Shown piece by piece: positions 18,092-27,364 of a stretch of 64,000 bases of DNA (position 1 is its first letter; each line of letters opens with the position of its first letter). The translations under genes were made by a program, and so were the position numbers. Under the pieces are notes generated by a model. The model saw only the letters and a list, made by a program, of their open reading frames with translations. It ran no database searches and had not been told where the DNA came from. The stretch is from Herpetosiphon llansteffanensis. Its GTDB lineage: Bacteria > Chloroflexota > Chloroflexia > Chloroflexales > Herpetosiphonaceae. Location of the stretch: assembly GCF_003205875.1 (NCBI RefSeq), contig NZ_PUBZ01000092.1, forward strand, positions 1 to 64,000, read 5' to 3'.

Positions 18092-18293
18092 TATTCCCCC
18101 TGAAAATCCACCAGATTAGCTGTTCAACGCTGCAATTGGTTCGCGAGTGCTAAAAAAACATAACTGCAATGGGCAGCGGCTTGGTAGAGTAGCTGTATCA
18201 AGTTCTTGTGCTGCGCAGCATACGGAATTCAGACCAACCAAACAGCGTGAATTAGAGGATTCATGCTTAATTGAAGCAAGGAGCCTGTGCCGT

Positions 18294-18515
18294 ATGAATA
18301 GCCTTAGTGCGCGTGAATGTGATGTGTTGAAATTGGTTGATCAAGGCTGTAGTGATGCAGAAATTGCTCAACATTTGGATATTTCAATTTGGACTGTGCG
18401 CACTCATCTGCGCAATAGCGCGAGCAAACTTGGGGTTAAATCGCGCCAACAAGCAGTCTATGCTGCCCGTAATCTGCAAGTGATCAAACCAGCGGCGCAG
18501 GGCAAAAATCGCTAA
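18294..18515 (+). CDS. Stand-alone GerE/LuxR-type DNA-binding protein 3
   Basis: A 73-residue LuxR-type helix-turn-helix protein (LSARECDVLKLVDQGCSDAEIAQHL, then SIWTVRTHLRNSASKLGV). It is more distant from the two near-identical copies at 16691 and 18776. ATG 18294 follows AGGAG by 10 bases; an in-frame extension to 18147 is possible but has no domain. The stop codon lies inside an 18-base perfect palindrome. Confidence 0.78.
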   Translation: MNSLSARECDVLKLVDQGCSDAEIAQHLDISIWTVRTHLRNSASKLGVKSRQQAVYAARNLQVIKPAAQGKNR

Positions 18516-18525
18516 ATTTAGCGAT
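18508..18525 (+). promoter_or_regulatory. 18-base palindrome over the GerE 3 stop codon
   Basis: ATCGCTAAATTTAGCGAT is fully self-complementary and contains the TAA stop. It may act as a binding site or a poor terminator. Confidence 0.45.
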
Positions 18526-18775
18526 GTGTTTTCCTAGGCGATTGCGTATCATCGTGCTAGCCCATAATCCAGTGATTCACAACTAGAGAGCAGTGCTTGC
18601 AACAATTTTCCGATTCGTTTTTGCCGCTTGCAGGAGGCTCAAACTATCCGCCTATGGTAGTTAGGGCAACAATTGATGGTGGATGTCAGGCTCTTTGCAG
18701 GGCATCCACTATCAACCCAAAATTATGGTGCATCTTCAAGTTCAGGTTAGGCACAATTAAGCCAAAGGAGCATTC

Positions 18776-19000
18776 ATGAGCAAGCAAGCAGTTCAACTCA
18801 CGGCCAACGAGCAGCGGATTATGCAAATTCTGATTCAAGGCAAAACCAACAAAGCAATCGCCCATTTGCTGCACACCACCGAAGGCACAATTGAAACCAG
18901 CCTGCATCGAATTTATGTCAAATTGAATGTTGATAATCGCGTCAGTGCCACCCTAGCCTATCTTGCGATTGAACCCATTGAGCATACTAGGGATGCCTAG
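18776..19000 (+). CDS. Stand-alone GerE/LuxR-type DNA-binding protein 2
   Basis: A 74-residue LuxR-type helix-turn-helix protein, near-identical to the one at 16691-16906, which indicates a recent duplication. ATG 18776 follows AGGAG by 5 bases. Its stop lies in CTAGGGATGCCTAG (18987-19000), and a second, longer palindrome follows. It lies 100 bases before a secreted CHAP protein gene on the same strand and is a good candidate to activate it. Confidence 0.87.
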   Translation: MSKQAVQLTANEQRIMQILIQGKTNKAIAHLLHTTEGTIETSLHRIYVKLNVDNRVSATLAYLAIEPIEHTRDA

Positions 19001-19058
19001 CATAACCACAAACTGCTAGGGATGCCTAGCAGCGCAATTATACCGCGATCGTTATACT
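18987..19058 (+). promoter_or_regulatory. Two lux-box-like palindromes and promoter of the CHAP gene
   Basis: CTAGGGATGCCTAG (18987-19000) is followed by CTGCTAGGGATGCCTAGCAG (19013-19032), a 20-base dyad with perfect 8-base arms. A plus-strand -10 (TATACT, 19053-19058) lies downstream with no good -35. If transcription starts near 19065, the second palindrome is centred at -42.5, the usual place for a LuxR-type activator site. TATAAT also reads on the minus strand at 19037-19042. Confidence 0.6.
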
Positions 19059-19100
19059 CTGCTCAACCCAAACATTTAAATTTTGTAAAAGGAGGATGCG

Positions 19101-20795
19101 ATGCATAGGCAGCACTGGCGGCTTTTATCAATTGTAGGCTTACTACTCAGTGTTGGTATCTGGATGAAACCAGTCACAGCAGCTACAACAGCAAATTCAA
19201 ATCGCTTGGTTGAGCCATCGATGGGTTTTGAGTTCGCGAATCTCGATCAGTGGGTTCCGAGCATTTTTGCCGAGAATGGCCCACAGAAAGATGCACAGGT
19301 AGTGCAACGAAGTATTGGTTTTGTGCATCACACGACCCCTTCTTTGCTAGCAATCGTGAGCACCTTTGCGAATCCTAAAGGGCTGAACAGCAGCGATTGG
19401 GCTACGCGCTATGACTATCAACGAACTAATGCGGAGTATCAGATTGAAGCAATTAAGTGGCAAGACCATGATGCACAGTTGGTCAGCGAGCAGCAACTCA
19501 GTCGCCAATCAACTGGCACACCCAGCCATTTACGCTTGATTGTGGCGGTTGATCAACAGATCATGGTTTTTGAGTATATTGGCTATAGCGTCAAACGAGC
19601 TGAATTTCTAGCGTGGCTTGAGGATATTACCCTCATTCAGGCCCAAAAATTCCAGCCATCACCCCTCAGTAACGATGTAAAAACCGCCTTTACCCAAGCG
19701 AATCAACCATTAACCATTTCAGTCCAAAATTGTTGTGGGATTAGCGACCCTGAGTATAATCCTTTTCCTTGTAATAGCAGTGCTGGCAATGGCAATTGCA
19801 CATGGTGGGTGCGCTACCGGCGCACTGGCAACAATATTGCCAATTTGTATAGCTGTACTGGCAATGCGAATACGTGGGATGAATGCGCCGCCAGTTATTA
19901 CCCGCAGTTGCTCAGTAACGTCCCTAGCGTTAAAAGTGCGGCGGTTTGGATGGGAGCCAATGATAACCACGTCGCATTTGTGGAACAAGTGAATGGTCCA
20001 GTTAATATTACAATGTCACAGATGAATTGGGGCGGCCCATGTCCGCAATCAACCATCACCCAAAGCAGTCTGAATAAGAAATTTATTCGCCATCCTGATG
20101 CACCGCAACCTGAACCAGTAAAACGTTGGTTTTTACGCAACGATTTATCAACTGGCAATTCCCATTTGGCCTTCGATTATGGCTTGAAATCAGATAAAGC
20201 GATCGTTGGCGATTGGGATGGCGATGGCGATGACACGCCGGGCGTTGTGCGCGGAACGAAATGGTATCTCTCAAATAGCTATGGCGAACCCTATACAATC
20301 AGTTTTGAGTATGGTTCACTGGGCGATATTCCGGTTGTTGGCGATTGGGATGGCGATGGCGATGACACGCCTGGCCTGTTTCGCGGAACAACATGGTATC
20401 TCTCAAATAGCCTGAATGGTGGCTGGGCTGATATTTCATTAGGCTTTGGCGAGCCTGGCGATATTCCAGTCGTTGGCGATTGGGATGGCGATGGCGATGA
20501 TACACCTGGCGTTGTACGTGGTATAAGCTGGTATCTTTCCAAAAATCTCAATGGTGGTTGGGCTGATATTTCTTTTGGTTTTGGCGAGCTTGGCGATACA
20601 TTCATTGTTGGCGATTGGGATGGCGATGGCGATGATACGCCCGGCGTTGTGCGCGGCAATATGTGGTATCTCTCAAATAATTTCAATGGTGGCTGGGCTG
20701 ATCTCTCATTTATGTATGGCGATCCAGGCAGCTTTCCAATTGTTGGTAGTTGGGGAGATGGCGACCTGAATAGCGAGATTGGCACAATTCCTTAG
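19101..20795 (+). CDS. Secreted CHAP-domain protein with VCBS/FG-GAP-like repeats
   Basis: A 564-residue exported protein. A signal peptide covers about residues 1-27 (LLSIVGLLLSVGIWM, then VTAATT). Residues 30-200 form an unrecognised domain. A CHAP amidase/peptidase domain follows, with Cys of NCTWW at about 233 and His of HVAFVE at about 290; such domains cut peptidoglycan or peptides. The C-terminal third has five repeats built on VGDWDGDGDDTPGVVRG, calcium-binding loops of beta-propeller type, repeated about every 45 residues. ATG 19101 follows AGGAGG. It may act on prey or self cell walls, which is inference from the predatory lifestyle of Herpetosiphon. Confidence 0.82.
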   Translation: MHRQHWRLLSIVGLLLSVGIWMKPVTAATTANSNRLVEPSMGFEFANLDQWVPSIFAENGPQKDAQVVQRSIGFVHHTTPSLLAIVSTFANPKGLNSSDWATRYDYQRTNAEYQIEAIKWQDHDAQLVSEQQLSRQSTGTPSHLRLIVAVDQQIMVFEYIGYSVKRAEFLAWLEDITLIQAQKFQPSPLSNDVKTAFTQANQPLTISVQNCCGISDPEYNPFPCNSSAGNGNCTWWVRYRRTGNNIANLYSCTGNANTWDECAASYYPQLLSNVPSVKSAAVWMGANDNHVAFVEQVNGPVNITMSQMNWGGPCPQSTITQSSLNKKFIRHPDAPQPEPVKRWFLRNDLSTGNSHLAFDYGLKSDKAIVGDWDGDGDDTPGVVRGTKWYLSNSYGEPYTISFEYGSLGDIPVVGDWDGDGDDTPGLFRGTTWYLSNSLNGGWADISLGFGEPGDIPVVGDWDGDGDDTPGVVRGISWYLSKNLNGGWADISFGFGELGDTFIVGDWDGDGDDTPGVVRGNMWYLSNNFNGGWADLSFMYGDPGSFPIVGSWGDGDLNSEIGTIP

Positions 20796-20817
20796 AACAT
20801 CAATCTATGGCAGCAAA

Positions 20818-20848
20818 GCAGCACGCGATCGTTCAAATCGCGTGCTGC
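20818..20848 (+). terminator. Stem-loop terminator after CHAP gene
   Basis: A perfect 12-base stem (GCAGCACGCGAT with ATCGCGTGCTGC) and a 7-base loop, then ATTCAAATTT. It lies 23 bases past the stop. Confidence 0.8.
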
Positions 20849-20870
20849 ATTCAAATTTCCCCAAATCTTC

Positions 20871-20934
20871 TATGTTCTATGTTCTATGTTCTATGTTCTA
20901 TGCTCTTTGTTCTATGCTCTATGATCTTTGCTCT
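20871..20934. repeat. Heptamer tandem repeat (TATGTTC/TATGCTC)
   Basis: About nine copies of a 7-base unit with small changes, between two converging genes. Shorter runs of the same unit lie at 5233-5263 and, inverted, at 14080-14112. Confidence 0.75.
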
Positions 20935-22094
20935 TCCAAGGCCAATTGCATGCGGCGCAATCCTTCGGCCAGCACTGAGCGAGGCGTGGCAAAATTGACC
21001 CGCCAAAAACCGAGGCCAGCCTCGCCATATAAGCCACCTTTTTCTGGCCCAACCTTAGCCTGAGTACGAAAACGCTCGGTCAATTCGTCTTCGCTCCAGC
21101 CAGTCACCCGAAAATCGAGCCATGCCAAGTAGGTGCCTTCGAGCGGAGTTACGCGCACCTGCGGATGCTCAGCAAAGGTTTGTTCAATCAGGCGATAGTT
21201 TTCGCGCAGATATTCACGCAAACTATCGAGCCATTCAGCCCCAGCTTCGTAGGCCACGGTCAGGCCAATATCGCCAAACACCGTGCCAACGTGATAGCCA
21301 CTGCGGCCTTTTTCTTCCTCGTAGCGCTTACGCTGCTCTTCGTTGGCAATCACGCCATACGAGGTTGTCAAGCCAGGCAAGTTGAAGGTTTTGCTCGGTG
21401 CGGCCAAGGTAATCAGCAGGTCGGCCAAATCGGGGCGCAAACGGCCAAGCGGGGTAAATTCGGCAAATAGGGTTAAATCGCAGTGAATTTCATCGCTAAC
21501 GATCATCACGTTATGCTGCAAACACAAATCAGCAATTCGATTCAGTTCATCTGCATTCCAAACCCGACCAACCGGATTATGCGGGCTGCACAAAACCAAC
21601 ATTTTGGCTTGGGCTAATTTGGCATCGAGATCAGCAAAATCAATTTGGTAGCGACCATCGACTTCAAGCAGCCGATTTTCAATAATCGTTCGGCCATTAT
21701 CAGTAATCGCCCCATAAAACGGTGCATACACTGGCGGCTGAACCACAATCCCATCGCCTGCTTGGGTAAAAGCGCGCACTGCCACATTCAGCGCAAACAC
21801 AACCCCAGGATTAATCACCAGCTGTTCTTGCGGAATTTCCCAGTTATGACGGGTCTGGTTCCAGTGTTGAATTGCCTTGAACATGCGCTCAGGACGAGCA
21901 GCATAGCCATAAATTGGGTGTTGAGCACGCTCGATTAAGGCCGCTGTAACCGCTGGCGGCGAGCGAAAATCCATATCAGCAACCCACAATGGCAACACAT
22001 CAGCGCCGCCAAGGTATTGCTCGCGCATATCCCACTTTACCGAATTGGTGTTAACTCGATCAATCACCTGATCAAAAAAATCCGCAGCAATCAT
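20919..22094 (-). CDS. patB: MalY/PatB-type PLP aminotransferase (cystathionine beta-lyase)
   Basis: A 391-residue fold-type I PLP enzyme. It starts with DQVIDRVNTNSVKWD and PLWVADMDFRSPPAV, typical of the PatB/MalY group, and has the PLP lysine in APSKTFNLPGL (about residue 234). These enzymes split cystathionine or related C-S compounds, giving homocysteine, pyruvate and ammonia. ATG 22094 follows GGAAG; the extension to 22199 has no support. The 3' end lies within the heptamer repeat region. The leader region contains a structured segment. Confidence 0.88.
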   Translation of the reverse strand: MIAADFFDQVIDRVNTNSVKWDMREQYLGGADVLPLWVADMDFRSPPAVTAALIERAQHPIYGYAARPERMFKAIQHWNQTRHNWEIPQEQLVINPGVVFALNVAVRAFTQAGDGIVVQPPVYAPFYGAITDNGRTIIENRLLEVDGRYQIDFADLDAKLAQAKMLVLCSPHNPVGRVWNADELNRIADLCLQHNVMIVSDEIHCDLTLFAEFTPLGRLRPDLADLLITLAAPSKTFNLPGLTTSYGVIANEEQRKRYEEEKGRSGYHVGTVFGDIGLTVAYEAGAEWLDSLREYLRENYRLIEQTFAEHPQVRVTPLEGTYLAWLDFRVTGWSEDELTERFRTQAKVGPEKGGLYGEAGLGFWRVNFATPRSVLAEGLRRMQLALEEQRS

Positions 22095-22133
22095 GCATGC
22101 TTCCTCACGGCCACAAACAAGCTTCTTCAGCAC

Positions 22134-22177
22134 CAGAACCATGCAACAACTCGGCGCTGAGCCGCTCAACGGTTCTG
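22134..22177 (-). promoter_or_regulatory. Structured leader before patB-like gene
   Basis: CAGAACC (22134-22140) pairs with GGTTCTG (22171-22177), with smaller hairpins such as TGAG-CCG-CTCA inside. It lies 40-80 bases before the start codon. I do not recognise a named riboswitch. Confidence 0.3.
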
Positions 22178-22236
22178 TTGGCAGTAATTGTACTACCAAT
22201 TTGGGCCTGATTTCAGGCTAAGCAGCATTCAATCAA

Positions 22237-23064
22237 TTAGCGACGATAGGCTTTGGCTGCTTGCTGTTTCTGGCGTTCAAAGGCATATTCAACGCCAGCT
22301 TGCAACGTGCCTTGGGTGCGCACACCCTGCAAATTCACCCCAAGTTGCACCAACGTTTGCGCCATCTCAGGCCGAATGCCAACCAACAGCACTTCGGCTC
22401 CAACCAATTTAGCAGCTTGGGCCGATTGAATTAAATGGTGAGCAACTTGGGTATCAACCACCGGAACCCCCGTTACATCGATCAACACAGTCGAGGCTTG
22501 CTCTTCGCTGATGCGATTCAAGAGCGCTTCGGTAATGCGGCTGGCCCGTTGTTCGCCCAGAGTACCAATCAATGGCACGACCAACACGCCTTGGGAAAGC
22601 GGAATAATCGGCGTGGAAATTTCGGCAATTTGGCTGGCCTGATCACGAATATGTTGCTCGCGGGTTTTAAGAATCGTATCGGAGAGTTTCATTGCGCCAG
22701 TATAGACAATCGCATGCATGCGTTGCATCCACCACAGCAACGCAGCGGGATTCGCCTCGAAGCTTTGGCTCAGATCTTTGCTAATCACCTCGACACCCAT
22801 ATTGATGCCAAACAAAATATCTTCGACCGATGCGCCTTGTTCAGCACGTTGCGGGCCTATGCGCATCAAAAAATTGGGCATTGACTCGACCGTGCCATTG
22901 TTCAGATCAGCCACAAACGCCAGGTAGGCATAGCGAATTGAGGTTTCTAATTGCTCATAGCTAAAACTGCGATAGAGATTAATTTTGGCATTAAATACCC
23001 GATCAGTCGCGGTTTTAACATACTGGTCAAGGTGCGCTTGAATATGGTCAAGAATGAGTTGCAT
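22237..23064 (-). CDS. RsbR-like STAS-domain protein
   Basis: A 275-residue protein with an N-terminal helical domain (about residues 1-140) and a STAS domain (about 150-265: TPIIPLSQGVLVVPLIGTL, LIDVTGVPVVDTQVAHHLI). This is the layout of RsbR-type stressosome proteins, where threonines in the STAS domain are phosphorylated by a partner kinase. The DVTG and DTQ threonines are at the expected places. No partner gene is seen nearby. ATG 23064 follows GGAG by 7 bases; an ATG at 23076 is the alternative. Confidence 0.85.
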   Translation of the reverse strand: MQLILDHIQAHLDQYVKTATDRVFNAKINLYRSFSYEQLETSIRYAYLAFVADLNNGTVESMPNFLMRIGPQRAEQGASVEDILFGINMGVEVISKDLSQSFEANPAALLWWMQRMHAIVYTGAMKLSDTILKTREQHIRDQASQIAEISTPIIPLSQGVLVVPLIGTLGEQRASRITEALLNRISEEQASTVLIDVTGVPVVDTQVAHHLIQSAQAAKLVGAEVLLVGIRPEMAQTLVQLGVNLQGVRTQGTLQAGVEYAFERQKQQAAKAYRR

Positions 23065-23315
23065 GACAGGCTCCATTGCTGGCGCACCAGTGATCGCACG
23101 TGGGACATTGATCAGCGTGGCGCTGAATGATTTTGTTGATCAATAAGGGCTAAATTCATCATAGCCTAGAATAATCGCCCTCGCAATCCTGTTTATTCGC
23201 CCGTACTTTGTCCCCTCTAAGTGGGATTTTGGCAGTGTGAATGTTAATAGCTTGTAAGCAGCGCGGCCAGCTTTTCGGTTCTATAATACTCTCAGGTTTC
23301 TTTTGCAGGAGACAG

Positions 23316-25949
23316 ATGATGACACTTGCAACCAATGTTCATCGGCTGCCCAATGGCTTGACCGTGATTACCCGCGAAGTCCATACCGCGCCAATCGCCA
23401 CCAACTGGATTTGGTATAAAGTTGGCGGACGCAACGAACGGGTGGGAATTTCGGGCATTTCGCACTGGTGTGAGCATATGTTGTTCAAAGGCACGCCCTC
23501 GATGCCCAAAGGTGCCTTCGATGCGACAATTGCCCGCAATGGCGGTACTTTCAATGGCTTTACTTGGATCGACTACACCGCCTATTATGAAACATTGCCA
23601 GCCGATCGCTTGAAATTGGGCTTGCAAATCGAAGCTGATCGCATGGTCAATTCATCGTTTGATCCTGATGAGGTCGCTTCCGAGCGCACGGTGATTATCT
23701 CCGAACGCGAGGGCAACGAAAATAGCCCGAGTTTTTGGCTTGATGAAGAATTACGCTCCACCGCTTTCAAGGTTCACCCCTATCGGAATGGCGTAATCGG
23801 TTGGAAGAGCGACCTGCGTGCCATGACCCGCGAAGATTTATATACCCACTATAAAACCTTTTATGCGCCCAACAATGCTGTACTCGTCGTGGTCGGCGCT
23901 TTCAAAACCGACGAAGTGCTCAAGCAAATCGAAGAATTGTATGGACGGATTCCTCAAGGATTGCCATTGCCCGAAGTGCGCGGCGAAGAGCCAGAGCAAC
24001 AAGGTGAACGGCGGGTTCATGTTTCGCGGCCCGGACCCAACTCGATGATTCAAGTTGCGTTCCATGCGCCACCAGCAACCTCGCCCGATTGGGCTGCCTT
24101 AACGGTGCTTGATGCTGTTTTGACCGGCGGCAAATCGCCGTCGTTCACAGGTGGCGGCGCTCAAACCAATCGTTCAGCCCGCTTATATCGGGCTTTGGTC
24201 GAAGGCGAGTTGGCCACTGGGGCCTATTCGTCGTTTATGGCGACACTTGATCCATTTTTATTTGAAGTTGGTGCAACCGTGCGGCCTGATCGCACAGTCG
24301 AGCAAGTTGAGCAAGCGCTTTATGGCGAAATTGAAAAGCTACAACAAACGCCAATTAGCACTGAAGAATTGCACAAAATTCAGCGTCAAGTGCGTGCCCA
24401 ACAAGCCTATAGCCTCGAACGCATTAGCAATCAGGCCATGGTTTTGGGTATGTGGCAAACCCTCGATAGCTACGAGCGCGCCGATAGTTCGTTGGAAGAG
24501 ATTGCTGCTGTTACCGCTGCCGATGTGCAACGAGTTGCCCAAGAATACCTTGCGCCACAAAAACGCAATGTGGGAATTTTCACCCCAAGCAATAGCAGCG
24601 GCGGTGGCCACATTACCCCAACCGCCCGCACATTTCACCCAGCGCTAAGCTTTTATAATGCCAAAGCCGCTGAGGATGAAGCAACTGCCGCTGCTAATAA
24701 TGGCTCGCAGGCAACCCGCCATGTGCTCAGCAATGGAATTGTTGTGTTATTGCAGCGCAATCCCAACAGCCCAACCGTGAGCATTCAAGGCGAAATTGCG
24801 CTTGGTCAAGTGCACGAACCAGCAGCATTAAATGGCGTGGCCGTGTTCACTGCCTCGGCGCTCAATCGTGGCACAACCACACACAGCTTCCACGATATTA
24901 CCAATCTCACCGAAGATCGCGGCTGCTCGATTGCCGCCAGCGCAGGCCGCCACACCACATCGTTTGGGGGTAAAGCGCTGAGCGATGACGCACCATTAAT
25001 TTTAGAATTATTGGCTGATGTGCTGCGCAACCCAACCTTCCCCGAACGCGAGATTGAGCGCCTACGCACCCAATTTGTAACGATGCTCCGCCAAAGCGAG
25101 CAAGATACACGTTCGCAAGCATCAAAGGCTGCCCGCGAACAGCTGTATCCCAGCGATCATCCGTATTATTTGTCGCCCAATGGCTCGCTCGAAACCGTGC
25201 CAGCCATCACGACCGCCGATTTAGCAGCCTTTGCCAAGCGCTATCACCCAGCAGCAACCACCATTGCGATTGTTGGCGATATTGATGAAACGACGATTTT
25301 GGCCGAAGTTGAGCGCTGGTTTGGCGATTGGCAAGGCCAAGGCGAGCCGCCAACCACCAATGTGCCAGAAGTTGCGCAACCGCAAAAGGTGCAACGCCGC
25401 GAAATTGTGGTTGAAGGCAAAACCCAATCTGACCTTGTTTGGGCAGTGCCAGGCTTAGCCCGCACCGACCCCGATTTTTATGCAGCCATGATGGCCAATT
25501 TGGTGCTTGGACAATTAGGCCTGATGGGCCGTTTGGGTGAGAATGTGCGCGACAAACAAGGCTTGGCCTATTACGCCACCAGCCGCATTGATGCCGATGT
25601 TGGAGCAGGCGCATGGGTCGTCTATGCAGGGATCAATGCCAAAAACGTTGATCGCGCACTCAACGCAATTCAAGAGGAAGTTGATCGCTTGCTGGCCGAA
25701 GGCATTAGCGAACTCGAACGCAGCGATTCGGTCGCCTATCTCACGGGTATGTTGGGCATTAGCCTTGAAGCCAATAGCGGCATCGCCAACATGCTCTTAA
25801 ATATCGAGCGATTCAAGCTTGGGCTGGATTATGTTCAACGCTACCCCGAAATTATTGGCTCGGTAACACTTGAGCAAATTCATGCCGCTGCCAAACGCTT
25901 GCTCTCCGCCGATCGCTATGTGATTGGCGTAGCTGGGCCAGCTGCCTAA
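23316..25949 (+). CDS. Fused two-domain M16 zinc peptidase
   Basis: An 877-residue protease of the M16 family, with two M16 halves in one chain. The first half has the inverted zinc motif HWCEH at about residues 50-54 and a downstream Glu in SERTVIISERE, so it should be active. The second half (from about residue 470) lacks HxxEH at the matching place (VAVFTASALNRGT), as in the non-catalytic partner of PqqL or processing peptidase pairs. A -10-like TATAAT lies at 23282-23287 and AGGAG at 23307-23311. No signal peptide is seen. An in-frame extension to 23241 crosses the promoter and is not believed. ATG 23319 is an equal alternative start. Confidence 0.9.
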   Translation: MMTLATNVHRLPNGLTVITREVHTAPIATNWIWYKVGGRNERVGISGISHWCEHMLFKGTPSMPKGAFDATIARNGGTFNGFTWIDYTAYYETLPADRLKLGLQIEADRMVNSSFDPDEVASERTVIISEREGNENSPSFWLDEELRSTAFKVHPYRNGVIGWKSDLRAMTREDLYTHYKTFYAPNNAVLVVVGAFKTDEVLKQIEELYGRIPQGLPLPEVRGEEPEQQGERRVHVSRPGPNSMIQVAFHAPPATSPDWAALTVLDAVLTGGKSPSFTGGGAQTNRSARLYRALVEGELATGAYSSFMATLDPFLFEVGATVRPDRTVEQVEQALYGEIEKLQQTPISTEELHKIQRQVRAQQAYSLERISNQAMVLGMWQTLDSYERADSSLEEIAAVTAADVQRVAQEYLAPQKRNVGIFTPSNSSGGGHITPTARTFHPALSFYNAKAAEDEATAAANNGSQATRHVLSNGIVVLLQRNPNSPTVSIQGEIALGQVHEPAALNGVAVFTASALNRGTTTHSFHDITNLTEDRGCSIAASAGRHTTSFGGKALSDDAPLILELLADVLRNPTFPEREIERLRTQFVTMLRQSEQDTRSQASKAAREQLYPSDHPYYLSPNGSLETVPAITTADLAAFAKRYHPAATTIAIVGDIDETTILAEVERWFGDWQGQGEPPTTNVPEVAQPQKVQRREIVVEGKTQSDLVWAVPGLARTDPDFYAAMMANLVLGQLGLMGRLGENVRDKQGLAYYATSRIDADVGAGAWVVYAGINAKNVDRALNAIQEEVDRLLAEGISELERSDSVAYLTGMLGISLEANSGIANMLLNIERFKLGLDYVQRYPEIIGSVTLEQIHAAAKRLLSADRYVIGVAGPAA

Positions 25950-26009
25950 AAACGAGGTGGCAGATTTCAGGGGTCAGGGTTCAGTTAACTATTCATCAAT
26001 CGATATTAA

Positions 26010-26044
26010 AGGGAAACGCAGAGCCTTGAAACTCTTGCGTTTCC
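26010..26044. terminator. Bidirectional stem-loop terminator
   Basis: A 10-base perfect stem (GGGAAACGCA with TGCGTTTCCC), extended inwards by GAG/CTC with one bulge, between two converging genes. Confidence 0.65.
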
Positions 26045-26097
26045 CACCAGCGTCGGCATGCAGGATGTCGAATCGCGATCATGCCACGCACTACTAT

Positions 26098-27216
26098 TTA
26101 GCTGGTTGCAGCCTCGATCGCTGCTGCAAGATCAGTCCACAAATCCTCAACATCCTCAATCCCAACGCTCAAACGCAATAACGATGGCGGCAGATGCTCC
26201 TGCCCCGGTATTGCCGCCCGCCGTTCCATCGTCGATTCAACGGCACCAAGGCTGGTCGCATGCTGAATTAATTGCACCTGCTTGCAAACTTCATCGGCAA
26301 CCTCAGCTCCGCCCACCAGATCAAACGAAATAATTGTGCCAAAGCCTTTGAGCACTCGTTTCGCCGTAGCATGAGTTGGATGCGAGGCCAAGCCAGGATA
26401 GCGCACACGCATAACCTGCGAATGTCCCTCAAGCCGCTCGGCTAGCAACATCGCGCTTTGTTGCGACCGCTGAAGCCGAACCGCCAAAGTCCGCGCTCCA
26501 CGCACTGCCAAAAAAGCTTCAAGCGTGCCTGGTGTAGCTCCAGTTAATTCACGCGATTTTTTAAGCGCATGCCAGAAGGCAAGATCATTGGTCGTCGCAA
26601 CACCAGCCAACAAATCTGAGTGCCCGCCAATAAATTTAGTTGCCGATTGCAAGGCGACAGTTGCGCCAAATTTGAGCGGCTGCTGGTTGAGCGGGGTCGC
26701 AAAGGTATTGTCGACCGCAACAATCGCACTTGCTTTGCGCTGCGCAGCACAAATAACCGCTAAATCGGCAACCGTTAGCAATGGATTTGATGGCGATTCG
26801 AGCCAAATCAAATCGGCAGTAGCACACGCAGCAACCCACGTAGCAGTATCATCAACTGCAATGCGCTGCAGCGACCAACGCCCGCGTTCAGCTCCAGCCA
26901 TGGCCAGCCCAGCAACGCCTTGATAACAATCATCAGGCAATACCACCAGCGCGCCAACCGCCAGTTGATCAAATACTGCCGCAATTGCCGCCATGCCCGA
27001 AGCAAACGCTAGCGCTTTACCACCTTCTAAGCCACCAACGACAGCTTCAAGTGCCTCCCACGTTGGCGTGCCATCGTCGCGCGAGTATTCGCGGCCACTG
27101 CCAATCAGAAAGTTCGAGGCTGGAACAAGCGGCACATTCAGCGAATCGCCTGGCTGCGAACCACGCCCCGCTGAAACCAGCCACGATTCTGGTTTGATGT
27201 CTGATGAATGAGCCAT
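26098..27216 (-). CDS. Cys/Met-metabolism PLP enzyme (cystathionine gamma-synthase family)
   Basis: A 372-residue fold-type I PLP enzyme. Visible signatures are YSRDDGTPTWEALE, LAFASGMAAIAAV, VDNTFATPLNQQPL and the PLP lysine in QSATKFIGGHSDLLAG (about residue 192). The family makes or breaks cystathionine and related thioethers; which reaction applies cannot be told from sequence alone. ATG 27216 follows GGGAGG by 6 bases. No sulfur-pathway operon partner is adjacent. Confidence 0.88.
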   Translation of the reverse strand: MAHSSDIKPESWLVSAGRGSQPGDSLNVPLVPASNFLIGSGREYSRDDGTPTWEALEAVVGGLEGGKALAFASGMAAIAAVFDQLAVGALVVLPDDCYQGVAGLAMAGAERGRWSLQRIAVDDTATWVAACATADLIWLESPSNPLLTVADLAVICAAQRKASAIVAVDNTFATPLNQQPLKFGATVALQSATKFIGGHSDLLAGVATTNDLAFWHALKKSRELTGATPGTLEAFLAVRGARTLAVRLQRSQQSAMLLAERLEGHSQVMRVRYPGLASHPTHATAKRVLKGFGTIISFDLVGGAEVADEVCKQVQLIQHATSLGAVESTMERRAAIPGQEHLPPSLLRLSVGIEDVEDLWTDLAAAIEAATS

Positions 27217-27311
27217 AGCGACCTCCCAAATAACAAGCATTGCGCTCCAAAACTCACTGTTGATCATAGCAAATCAGGGCTGGCGCTTCAAACTGCTACT
27301 CACCTAATCGC

Positions 27312-27363
27312 TTGACAAGTGCAAAATTCATATTACTATTAGATATATAACTTAAGGATATAT
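27312..27363 (+). promoter_or_regulatory. padR promoter and operator-like repeat
   Basis: TTGACA (27312-27317) and TACTAT (27334-27339) are 16 bases apart. ATATAT (27343-27348) and ATATAT (27358-27363), centred on CTTAAG, follow directly before the start, as expected for an autoregulated PadR gene. Confidence 0.6.
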
Positions 27364-27364
27364 T

